Positions 24,722-33,646 of a stretch of DNA of 64,000 nucleotides are shown here, one piece after another (position 1 is the stretch's first letter; each line of letters begins with the position of its first letter). This DNA comes from a virus. The stretch covers positions 1 through 64,000 of IMG/VR virus record IMGVR_UViG_3300024265_000035; one strand, given 5' to 3'. The translations under genes were made by a program, and so were the position numbers. A model generated the notes under the pieces. That model had not been told where the DNA came from. It ran no database searches and saw nothing but the letters and a program-made list of their open reading frames with translations.

Positions 24722-25240
24722 TTATCTGTTAGTCTTTTTGTGGTGTAGTCTGTCTATACAGGTCCATAGAAATGGGTGTGATTCGGACGTCATGTCGTTC
24801 CCTGTATAGTACTTCTCGAAACCTATTGCCCAGTACTCTGCAACATCGCTTTTGATGCGTGCGTGTACCATAGATCCTGAGAGCATGACCCACTCTCCCA
24901 CGAGTAGAGGGTCTCCCGAAAACCAGTCGGTTTCCTCATCCACGTGGTGTCCAACCTCATGTATAAAAATCTGATCCAGTCGGTCACAATATTCTTTGTT
25001 GCAACCTACTCGGATCTTGCCATCACAATAGTCACCTTCAAGTTTTGACTTTAGGTATGTGAAGTAAATCTCTTTTAGGCCTGAGGTGTGTGAGAGCGGA
25101 AATTGAATCTCCTCCATCTTCGACATTAATACTGTCAGCAGGCCTTTAGGCACTTGTTTGTGGAACTTTATCAGCGTGTCCGACTTGTTTAAGAGAGTGA
25201 ACGTCCCGTTCTTGTTCTCCACTGCGTTCCACGATTCCAT
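24722..25240 (-). CDS. HExxH zinc-metallopeptidase-like protein
   Basis: A 172-residue protein. FIHEVGHHVDEETDWF contains HEVGH in a helix with a following acidic residue, compatible with a gluzincin or minimal zincin. There is no signal peptide or membrane span, so it would act in the cytoplasm or inside the virion. It starts at ATG 25240 after AGGGA, but its first 95 bases overlap the upstream gene, far more than any other overlap here. The downstream 90 bases to the ssDNA-binding protein start hold no gene. Confidence 0.65.
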   Translation of the reverse strand: MESWNAVENKNGTFTLLNKSDTLIKFHKQVPKGLLTVLMSKMEEIQFPLSHTSGLKEIYFTYLKSKLEGDYCDGKIRVGCNKEYCDRLDQIFIHEVGHHVDEETDWFSGDPLLVGEWVMLSGSMVHARIKSDVAEYWAIGFEKYYTGNDMTSESHPFLWTCIDRLHHKKTNR

Positions 25241-26069
25241 TAGATCCCTTTTTTAGAATAGGATCGACCCTAAACTGTACATCTCCTTTGAATGTTCCAA
25301 TGAATTTAACGAGTCTATCGATGACCTCACGATCCATGACATAATATCCAAGCTCTTCATGCACGAATATGACAGAATCTGCCTTCTCAAATAAAATCTC
25401 TGATGGTTTGATTGAGTTCCATAGATTATCAAAAATGTCTGAATCGATGAATTCGTCATCAATCCTAGATAGAATATCATCAACAGAAGAGAACTTGATC
25501 CCTGGATCAATTCCCGCGACACGTGCAATCTTAATGAATTTCCTCAGCGGAAGTGCTACAACTTCGTTGCCAATCAACGCATCAATATTTGTCTCCCGGT
25601 CTGCCTTATTACGAAGCTCACTAAGGATTTGTTTCAATCCAAGGATTGGATCTCGCTTCTTCTTAAAAGTGCGCCCCAAGACAGAACCACGACCAATACC
25701 TTTCTCAGTCGCTTCAGCAATATCATTGACTCTATGACAAAGTTCCCAAATACCCTGCTCTTTAAGGTCCGAGATTAATTCAGAATTAAATGCATCTCTC
25801 AATTGTTGAGACACACGACAGATTTTTTCACGGAAGTTCGAAGAAAAAGTCCAAGGCTCAATGGTTGACCTGAATGCTCCAAGCTGCTTGACCTCAATCT
25901 TCTCGCCATCTGGACCGAGCACGTCGAAATCTTGTTTTTCAGCTACAGTTCCACCAATCTGATGTGCAAGCTTATGCTCACCATTACCTGTTTGTTTGCA
26001 GCTCACACCCATCGCAGCGGATGCATCGAACGGTATATCGTTAAGTTTATTCCACTTGTGCCAATTCAT
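25146..26069 (-). CDS. Putative PD-(D/E)XK-type nuclease
   Basis: A 307-residue protein. Near the N-terminus AEKQDFDVLGPDGEKIEVKQL has the layout D-(x)n-E-x-K (D50 region, IEVKQ) of PD-(D/E)XK endonucleases, in which the Asp and Glu bind metal. Downstream segments are helical and basic (KKKRDPILGLKQILSELRNK) and do not match a named family. I infer a DNA nuclease, possibly host-DNA degrading or recombination-linked. The C-terminal 30 residues overlap the metallopeptidase gene in a different frame, which may mean that the true end is shorter in relatives. Confidence 0.5.
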   Translation of the reverse strand: MNWHKWNKLNDIPFDASAAMGVSCKQTGNGEHKLAHQIGGTVAEKQDFDVLGPDGEKIEVKQLGAFRSTIEPWTFSSNFREKICRVSQQLRDAFNSELISDLKEQGIWELCHRVNDIAEATEKGIGRGSVLGRTFKKKRDPILGLKQILSELRNKADRETNIDALIGNEVVALPLRKFIKIARVAGIDPGIKFSSVDDILSRIDDEFIDSDIFDNLWNSIKPSEILFEKADSVIFVHEELGYYVMDREVIDRLVKFIGTFKGDVQFRVDPILKKGSNGIVERSGEQERDVHSLKQVGHADKVPQTSA

Positions 26070-26119
26070 GCATATAAATATTTTCTCTCATACACACGAT
26101 TGTAAGTAAAAAGAAAAGC

Positions 26120-29100
26120 TTATTTCTCTTCCTCATCCTCTGGCGGAATCTCTTTATTATTGACACGATTAAACTGAGCAGTCGACCAAGGAGAAGACTG
26201 CGCGCCGCGGCCAGCAGCATAGTGACCCATGCCCGACATCGACATGCTAGTGCCTGGAGGGGCGCCAAGCTCAGCAATGAATCGTTCAGCGAGCTTTCTT
26301 GATGCATGCTCCAACACATCGGGCTCTGCACCAGGTGAATTAGATTTACCTAGATCATTGATTATATAATGAGAACCCCGCTTCATCACATTACCACTGT
26401 GATAATCAGCGAATTCGATATTGTGTTGTCTCAATTCAGCATGCATTTCAGGAATGTTGTATTTCTTTAAGAGATTTATATTGAACCCATACTGTCTCGT
26501 TGTAGCCTTTCTAATCTTATTTGCACCCTTGGGATCATTTGGATCTACACCAAGTTCTTTTGCAGCTTCCTCTTTATATTTTTCATAGAGAGCATTTTCA
26601 AACTCTTCCCATGATTTTGTTGCAACAATCTCGATAAGATCATCATGCTCTCCCATAAAATCAGTTGCTCTATCAACATCACGTTTTTCAGTAGCGCTAA
26701 GTTCTGTCAACTTCTCTGTTACAATACCGTAGATTAATGGCTCCTCTCCAGGAAATCTGAATACATCAAAGATCTTTACGACGTGTTGTAAAGCTGTTTT
26801 TCCTTTGAGCGAATTGCTGGTCACTGCTTCTCGTGCATCTGTCGTGACTTTAAGAACTTTTCCTCCGCCTGCATCAAATGCAATACCCATCGCTCCATGA
26901 CCAAGATATCCGAGTGATGACGCATTAATACCAGTTCTCTCTTTTAGTTTATCAGCGTTCACTATCACGATCTTTTCAAGATTATCAATGCCCACTGACT
27001 CTAGATCTGGGGATTTTTCTACTTCTGCTTCAGTGATTGCTTCCTGGATAGAGATAACATCTTTCATCTCTTCACGCATGTCATCATAGATGTTATCAAA
27101 CCCCTGTGGATCTGAGATAACGTGTGCGTCGAGCATCTTCTCAACGGTGTTCCTGTCATTCTTGGCAAGTGCGTCGCGAATTGCAGTGGATGATATTCTT
27201 TCCATGTCATCCATGTCATTCTTCACACCAGGAAGTTTCGTGACATTAACGAGTGCTGGATCGAAGTTGGGTAGATTCTCCCTGTTTGCAGCTGCATGCT
27301 GCATCTGTTTCTTCATGCTCTCGAATCTATCGGGACCGACAAGCACGTTGATAGCAATTTCGGGTTCAATGGATGAATTGTGATCGTTGATAATGTCAGA
27401 CAACACGCCTGGAATGTAGCCGCTGGCTTTACCTTCCCACTCAGCCACATACACTTCAACCTTCGGCATGACATCAGGTAGAGATCTTTGCATCATCTCT
27501 ACTCTTGTCTCGTATGACCACGGATTCTTCTTGTCTCTCTTGTTTCCTGCTACAATGACCACGACCTTTGTGAACTTTGATGCTAGGTCACGGATGATCG
27601 CTGCATGTCCTTTATGGAAAGGCTGGAAGCGACCGATAGTCACGCCGATAGTGTCTGCTGGGTTGTAGTTTGGTTCTTCAAACATGCTCTTCACAACTTC
27701 AGACACTATGTTATCAACGGTATTCATTGATTCTGAAACTTGAACGCCTGGAACATATTCCTTTACCCAATTCGCTGCCCCACGTGAACCGAAATCGTCG
27801 TTATCAGCATCCCAATCTTCGAAGTCATGAGAAAGAATCTTCGCATTCGGGGCAGCTTTCCTAAAGAAATCGACGAGCGCATTCCAATGTATATGAGACA
27901 AACCACCACTTTCCAGATCAGAAATATTATGCACTTCTTTCATGTCAGGTGTAATTGTTACCATCGCTCCACGATTTTTTAAAACTGGATTATCTCCCTT
28001 GTGTAAGACCCATAAGTCTGCACGTTTTGCCAGCATGTCGGGATCATGACCCGTATTGCGCCACTCATATCCACCATCTATTTTTACAGCGCTTCTTGAA
28101 TCACCTCCAGTGATGAATCCAACAAATTTTTCATTTTCCTTAGAACGAAGAAGTTCCTCATCATTAAGTTCTGATTTTGTTTTGTTGAAGAACTCTTTCA
28201 CATACTTCCAATATTTTTGATCAGGAGCTCTATTCTCTTTTCCTTTTATCTGAAGAACTGTTTTATTTGCTTCATTCCACGTCATCGTCACGTGTGGTTT
28301 ATTGCTTGGATCACGAAGCGAAATTAAATTGCCACGTTCATCTTCACCACAGTGTCCCATTTTTTCAGCTTCATGAGGGCATGACGATTTCTTAAGATCA
28401 GTCCAATAAAAACCATCAGGAAATTCAATGATAGCATTGCTTTTATCTCGCTCTGCCGAAGCATCATCTGCAATCGTTTCAATTGTATTAAAGTCTTTTG
28501 CTGCCTGTATTTTCTTGGCTAGATGTGGTTTTTTCTTCAAAGTAGAAAGAAGATTTGAACCAAAATCCTCCATAAATTCATCGACTCTATCTTTTCTTTT
28601 TCCCAACTTAAAGCGCTGAATATTAGGTGGAAGCTGATCGTCGATGGTGAGAGATTCGACAAAGTCGTCATCCCATTTTTCACCATAAAGTTTAAACGCT
28701 GTAGCAAGTGCAAAAGTATGTTTTTTATCTATCTCATAGAAATGATCAGCTGCCCATTTTGGAAACTTAAGAAGCCTCGTAATATTTCCACGTGAGTCTT
28801 CATCGATCATGCCGACAGTGTCCGCCTCATTGGCGGTCTGATCACTACCGGCTTCTAGAAAAATAGAATAAACCTGTTCTCGAATGATTGACTCAAGCAC
28901 ATCGGGTTCTTCTCCACCTTGGACATCTGAAAGACCAATGTCAATCAAGACATATTCGCCTCCCCTCTTCATGAGGTTTTCACCTCGATAATCAGAGAAT
29001 GAAATGCCTTTTCCTTTCAATTCCTCCCATGAAGACTTTACTTTGTATTCATTTTCAAGCTTGTCAAGGATTTCAGTCGCCCAGTTTTTTGCAATCCTAC

Positions 29101-32100
29101 CCTCTTTAGATGCAGGATCACCACCACCCTTCTTCTTTACAGCATGTCGTATTGATTCCTTAACAGCTTCTTCCCATGTCTTAGCTCTTTTAAGCCAGAT
29201 AGGAAGACCAGTAAAGACCAGCATGTTGTCAAATTTATCTGATTCTTCTTTTGATAGTGGTTCAAGTTTTTCCTGTATGATCCCGTATGCTTGAAGATCT
29301 TTAAACCTGAAGACGTCGATTATTGCAGCGACATGTTTCATGGTCATGCCTTTGATCTTGTTGGACGCTATAGCTTCTTTTGAGTCCTTCGTGACCTTAA
29401 GAACCTTGCGGCCACCAACATCAAAAGCAGTACCCTGTGTTCCTTTACCTAGTTCTTTTGCAGTGGAAACATCAATGAGCTTCTTTGTCTTGAGTAGATC
29501 AGCATTCCTCTCGAGGATCTTCTTTGCATCTGCTGGATTGGAAGGATCTAGTCCCACAAGTCCAGTCTCTGGATCGTCCAATGGTTTTGAACCAGGTTCA
29601 TCATCAGCTTTCGCACCTAGTTTATCTCCTTTGCGGCGACCGACGGCACTTGGTTCATCAGGAGGACCAAACAACTCATCACCCAAAGCTTCAGTTAATT
29701 TCTCTACTAAAGAATTGATACTATCTTTTTTCATCTCACCAAATGCCTCACAAAGCTTGAACCATCTCACCCTTCCAAGTGCAGTTCTAATCATGTTGAG
29801 AGGAGAGAAATCCTCAGTCATAACTTCTTCGCGGATCCATGTATCCACTGAGAAGAACTCATTATCTGTCCTCTCCACGATTATCGGATGCATTGCGATC
29901 TTGTAGATGTGGCTCTCAAATACCGGTAGAGGCTGCGTCTTCCACGCCTCAGCAAGCTTAGAAAACCTGTAGATTGTAGCATTTGCAGTCTCAAGATACC
30001 TCTCTTTGTATCCCTCACTGAAAAGCTTGTTGTCATTGCAGAACTTGCTGAGTGCCTCGCCGAGTGATAGATTTCCGTAGTGCCTCTTCATGTATCCCAC
30101 AATTGCTGGAATCTTGAGAGTCTTGGATCCAATGACATGCTCCGCAACTTTGTTTCTAAACTCTTTGGTCAGACCTGGAGTCCAGACGCCATCTTCTTTC
30201 AATCCCTTACCGAGTTGCTCGCGGTGGCGCCACATGGTTTTGTTAAGTTCAGTGAAGAGATGGCGGTTGACAACTTTGACCATCTCATTTGTCAGCGTGT
30301 TTCGAATGACAATGCCCTCGACAATCTTCCCGCCAAAGTGTGGAAAGATCATGGCAACGTGTGTCATGAGATGTTCTTCAATTACATGTCGTTCTTTCAC
30401 CACAGGAAGCATGAATTTTCCAACTGGAACACACTCAAACATCCAACCGTCAAGCTTGACAGCTTCCGTGAGACGCTTGAATTCCTCAGACGTGTTGTGC
30501 AACACGATGGCATTTGGCCCATACTCCAACACATTGGGTACAGGACCGTCTAGAATCTCACAGGTGACGCTCAGTGCTCCTGCAGGCCAGTTTGATATGA
30601 TGGCCTCAGCCTGAGATTCAAGAGCCTCATGCGCCCTCTGGAGAGACGAGATGGCACGGCTATTTGGCCAGTCTCTCGAGTCCATGACGGGCCCATAGTT
30701 CTTTGACTTGGTCCACAGGGTTCCTTCCTTGACACCGAACTCCATGAAGGCTGAACCGTCAAGCTTCTCGGTAATTTCAGCATTTCCTGCACGCCAGGCC
30801 TCGATGAACTCCCAGAATTTCTCTTCCTTTAGATTACCGATGTGCGGAATGCCTTTTCCCATAGTGCTAATTGTATAACACTCAGGACGCAAAGTATCTG
30901 CTTTTTTGCTTTCTGTAAATTCTTTTGGAAGAGTACCACGATCATTCCTCTTATCATACCAATCTCCTTTATTGTTACCAGAACGATGAAGTTTTTCCAT
31001 GTCCTCTTCTACTATAATTTTAACATTATTTGAACCATGGTTTATTACAATGTATTCTTGCTCTTCGTCTCTATAGTCTGTAGATAATCTTCTCGTATAA
31101 TAGTTTATCAAGTTATCAAACCATGAAACAGTATGTTTTGGACCAGATATTAATATATCAGGTTTGTCTTTCAGTTCTAATATGTATCCAATACCTTCTT
31201 CGTTTCTATCAACACCGTATGCATTTGCTATATTTGCAAACCTGAGAGCCGCGTGTGGTTGTGTTGTCCAGCTACTAAATGCTCCAACTGTTGGTAATGC
31301 CAGCACAGAACCTTCACCATTTCCGATTCTTTTCTTTAACACTAATCCACGATATAGTGGTGGTAGACTTGTGGTAGTAAAAATTTCTTTGCGCGCTTGT
31401 GGATTTTGATATAGGAATTTAACATTTTCGACTGTCGTTTTTTTACCTGCTTCTTTGATTGCCTCCTTGCCCCATACCCACATAACGACTTCATTTAACA
31501 TACCAATAAGCGTCTTTTGCCCGTAGCGTGACATAAATGATTTAGCTTCTTTTATCTCACTGTCATTTAATTTAGAAAACGCTTTTCCAAGCTGTTGTTT
31601 GCCAACGACGGCAGCGGCCTCATTGGTAATCTTTCCGCCTGGCTCCGCAAGTTTCTGCTTGAACTGGTCCACTGGCATCTGAGACATGCCGCCAAAGAAA
31701 CCCTCATCATCATAGTGCTTGAGGTAGGCAGCTTTCGCTTCATCAGCACATCCAAAACCGAGCATGCACTTGTCTTCATCGTGTTCAATGAAGTCAGGCT
31801 TCGTCATCTGGTGCACGACATAGACCCACTCAGCATCCTCGTCATCACCGATATAGACATCTACTGGATCGTCATCGGTGCCCTCAGTTTCCTCGACATA
31901 GCCGTAGTCATGCTGCATCTTGGTCTTGCCAGTCTTGCCGTCACTGTCAGTCCACTCACGTGAAGAACCCTTTGACTGCTCTATAGAGATTGGGATATCC
32001 TGAAATGTATACCTGTCATCGAGCTTGAAACCTTCTTCGTTGTAACCTAGATCTTCTACGCCACAACCCATCTGTTCTGCATAGCCATCGAGCTTCTCTA

Positions 32101-33643
32101 CTTCAACGTCAGGTTCTGCGTGTTCTTTGAGAAAATCAAGGACATCAGGATCTGGATCTGACATAAAGATCTTTTCAATGTAATTCATCGCGAGCTTGTC
32201 GTTCTTCTTTAATTTTTCGATGAATGACTTTGTCTTTTTGTAATCGAACCACTCTTCTCCACTGGGTTTTTCAAGACTCGACTTGTCAATTGAATCAATA
32301 CGTTTTATACTAACGGCGGCATATGGGTTTGCAGAAACTTTCTTCAGTAGTTCTATCGTTGCGCGTTCGATACCAAATGGATCATCTTCATTGTCGTCAA
32401 ATTTCTTTCTAACCTTATCGACTTCAAACTGTATGGCACTCATGTCGATCTCATAATTTGCATCATCTGTTACGACGATGTTAACCACGTGACCTGGTAT
32501 ACGCTTTACGTATGCTTCGAAACCGGACTCATTAGCTGCTTTTGCAAACGCTGGTGATATACCTGAACATACTTTAACGGCACGTGAACATACCATTAAT
32601 TGAAAGACGACAACAGGGATTGCTTCCTTTAGCCACGATTTTAAATCAGATGTACTCTTTCCTTCCTTGAGCCTAGGATTCTTTGCGATTTTTATACGTG
32701 GATCAATCTCACCAGTCCGTGTCATGAGCAACGGATCTTCAGGGTCTGCATCGTGGATAGGTTCTGTGAGTTGTGGGCCTATCGATACTTCATTGGTAGA
32801 ATTTTCGATTGAAGATTGAGTCTTTTTAAGAAAAGCATTTATATATTTCCAGTATTTTTTATCTGGATCTTTACTTTGCTTTCCTGCAATTTCTGTAACG
32901 AGTTTTGTTTTTTCATCCCATGTCATTGTAACATGTGGACTATCATTTTGATCGCGGAGTGAAAACATTTCACCCTTAGATTGAACCTGACCACAATGCT
33001 GCATGAGCCCGCCTTCTAATGAACATGCATCAAATCCACTCACGCTAGAAAGGTTTGACCAATAAAACCCATCTGGAAACTGCATAAAAATTTCATCTCT
33101 TATTGCTTTACTTCTTTTCTTGTCAAGAGATATATTGGTAAAAATCTGGTCTATTGTTTTTTCATCATTAGCGTTGTTTATTTTTTTTGCCACAGATGGA
33201 TTCAATTCAAGCATCTCTATATATCTCTTTCCACCCTCATCGCCGTCGTCGTCACTCCAATGTTCATATACTATTTCAATATCTTCTTCACTCATGTTAT
33301 TACTAACATGTTTTATTTTAAAAATCTTTGCTAATGCAAAAGCTATCTTTGGATTAATCTCATTAAGATCATCAGCAATACTTCTTGGAAGCTTTAATAG
33401 CTTAACGATAGAACCACGAGAATCTTCTCTTAATTTATCAGAGAATGCCTCATCTTGCAACTCGGGTCTCTCATCGGGATCCTTAATCATACCTCCAAGT
33501 GGATATGACTTTGCAAACATACCCCTAGAACGCCCGCCGCCAGGACCTGATTTGTTTACAGTCTGTGTGGTAGCAGCATTTTTATGTCCAGTGAGCTCTA
33601 AGAGTTGCTCACGGATGATCTTGTCGAGATAACTGAGAGACAT
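26120..33643 (-). CDS. 2507-residue multidomain polyvalent protein (predicted injected polyprotein)
   Basis: One uninterrupted ORF with these modules, read by motif. 1-19: amphipathic leader (YLDKIIREQLLELTG). 73-277: PcfJ-like module (MQHCG, FSLRD, PHVTMTW). 340-412: thiol-peptidase-like (C352/C359, H385, D400, QF). 515-675: pyrophosphatase-like (QHDYGYVEETEGTDDDPVDV, CMLGF). 735-885: ADP-ribosyltransferase-like (YRG 764, FSSWTT 789, EQE 861). 928-1200: nucleotidyltransferase/ligase (EKLDG K960, EGIVIR 1109, MVKVV K1123). 1390-1575: kinase-like (LGKGTQGTAF, K1416, D1551, N1556, D1568). 1582-1599: second leader. 1615-1822: second PcfJ-like. 1973-1991: third leader. 1995-2185: NMNAT-like (GRFQPFHKGH, ISSTAIR). 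2240-2445: second kinase (K2265, D2413, N2418, D2430). Such polyvalent proteins are known to be packaged and injected to blunt host defence. Confidence 0.85.
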   Translation of the reverse strand: MSLSYLDKIIREQLLELTGHKNAATTQTVNKSGPGGGRSRGMFAKSYPLGGMIKDPDERPELQDEAFSDKLREDSRGSIVKLLKLPRSIADDLNEINPKIAFALAKIFKIKHVSNNMSEEDIEIVYEHWSDDDGDEGGKRYIEMLELNPSVAKKINNANDEKTIDQIFTNISLDKKRSKAIRDEIFMQFPDGFYWSNLSSVSGFDACSLEGGLMQHCGQVQSKGEMFSLRDQNDSPHVTMTWDEKTKLVTEIAGKQSKDPDKKYWKYINAFLKKTQSSIENSTNEVSIGPQLTEPIHDADPEDPLLMTRTGEIDPRIKIAKNPRLKEGKSTSDLKSWLKEAIPVVVFQLMVCSRAVKVCSGISPAFAKAANESGFEAYVKRIPGHVVNIVVTDDANYEIDMSAIQFEVDKVRKKFDDNEDDPFGIERATIELLKKVSANPYAAVSIKRIDSIDKSSLEKPSGEEWFDYKKTKSFIEKLKKNDKLAMNYIEKIFMSDPDPDVLDFLKEHAEPDVEVEKLDGYAEQMGCGVEDLGYNEEGFKLDDRYTFQDIPISIEQSKGSSREWTDSDGKTGKTKMQHDYGYVEETEGTDDDPVDVYIGDDEDAEWVYVVHQMTKPDFIEHDEDKCMLGFGCADEAKAAYLKHYDDEGFFGGMSQMPVDQFKQKLAEPGGKITNEAAAVVGKQQLGKAFSKLNDSEIKEAKSFMSRYGQKTLIGMLNEVVMWVWGKEAIKEAGKKTTVENVKFLYQNPQARKEIFTTTSLPPLYRGLVLKKRIGNGEGSVLALPTVGAFSSWTTQPHAALRFANIANAYGVDRNEEGIGYILELKDKPDILISGPKHTVSWFDNLINYYTRRLSTDYRDEEQEYIVINHGSNNVKIIVEEDMEKLHRSGNNKGDWYDKRNDRGTLPKEFTESKKADTLRPECYTISTMGKGIPHIGNLKEEKFWEFIEAWRAGNAEITEKLDGSAFMEFGVKEGTLWTKSKNYGPVMDSRDWPNSRAISSLQRAHEALESQAEAIISNWPAGALSVTCEILDGPVPNVLEYGPNAIVLHNTSEEFKRLTEAVKLDGWMFECVPVGKFMLPVVKERHVIEEHLMTHVAMIFPHFGGKIVEGIVIRNTLTNEMVKVVNRHLFTELNKTMWRHREQLGKGLKEDGVWTPGLTKEFRNKVAEHVIGSKTLKIPAIVGYMKRHYGNLSLGEALSKFCNDNKLFSEGYKERYLETANATIYRFSKLAEAWKTQPLPVFESHIYKIAMHPIIVERTDNEFFSVDTWIREEVMTEDFSPLNMIRTALGRVRWFKLCEAFGEMKKDSINSLVEKLTEALGDELFGPPDEPSAVGRRKGDKLGAKADDEPGSKPLDDPETGLVGLDPSNPADAKKILERNADLLKTKKLIDVSTAKELGKGTQGTAFDVGGRKVLKVTKDSKEAIASNKIKGMTMKHVAAIIDVFRFKDLQAYGIIQEKLEPLSKEESDKFDNMLVFTGLPIWLKRAKTWEEAVKESIRHAVKKKGGGDPASKEGRIAKNWATEILDKLENEYKVKSSWEELKGKGISFSDYRGENLMKRGGEYVLIDIGLSDVQGGEEPDVLESIIREQVYSIFLEAGSDQTANEADTVGMIDEDSRGNITRLLKFPKWAADHFYEIDKKHTFALATAFKLYGEKWDDDFVESLTIDDQLPPNIQRFKLGKRKDRVDEFMEDFGSNLLSTLKKKPHLAKKIQAAKDFNTIETIADDASAERDKSNAIIEFPDGFYWTDLKKSSCPHEAEKMGHCGEDERGNLISLRDPSNKPHVTMTWNEANKTVLQIKGKENRAPDQKYWKYVKEFFNKTKSELNDEELLRSKENEKFVGFITGGDSRSAVKIDGGYEWRNTGHDPDMLAKRADLWVLHKGDNPVLKNRGAMVTITPDMKEVHNISDLESGGLSHIHWNALVDFFRKAAPNAKILSHDFEDWDADNDDFGSRGAANWVKEYVPGVQVSESMNTVDNIVSEVVKSMFEEPNYNPADTIGVTIGRFQPFHKGHAAIIRDLASKFTKVVVIVAGNKRDKKNPWSYETRVEMMQRSLPDVMPKVEVYVAEWEGKASGYIPGVLSDIINDHNSSIEPEIAINVLVGPDRFESMKKQMQHAAANRENLPNFDPALVNVTKLPGVKNDMDDMERISSTAIRDALAKNDRNTVEKMLDAHVISDPQGFDNIYDDMREEMKDVISIQEAITEAEVEKSPDLESVGIDNLEKIVIVNADKLKERTGINASSLGYLGHGAMGIAFDAGGGKVLKVTTDAREAVTSNSLKGKTALQHVVKIFDVFRFPGEEPLIYGIVTEKLTELSATEKRDVDRATDFMGEHDDLIEIVATKSWEEFENALYEKYKEEAAKELGVDPNDPKGANKIRKATTRQYGFNINLLKKYNIPEMHAELRQHNIEFADYHSGNVMKRGSHYIINDLGKSNSPGAEPDVLEHASRKLAERFIAELGAPPGTSMSMSGMGHYAAGRGAQSSPWSTAQFNRVNNKEIPPEDEEEK

Positions 33644-33646
33644 CTA

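Noticed and set aside
29340-29906. 188-residue plus-strand ORF within the polyprotein gene
   Set aside because: Antisense shadow: the coding strand here has intact kinase and ligase motifs, and the plus-strand product is Ser/Phe/Leu-rich without a ribosome-binding site.
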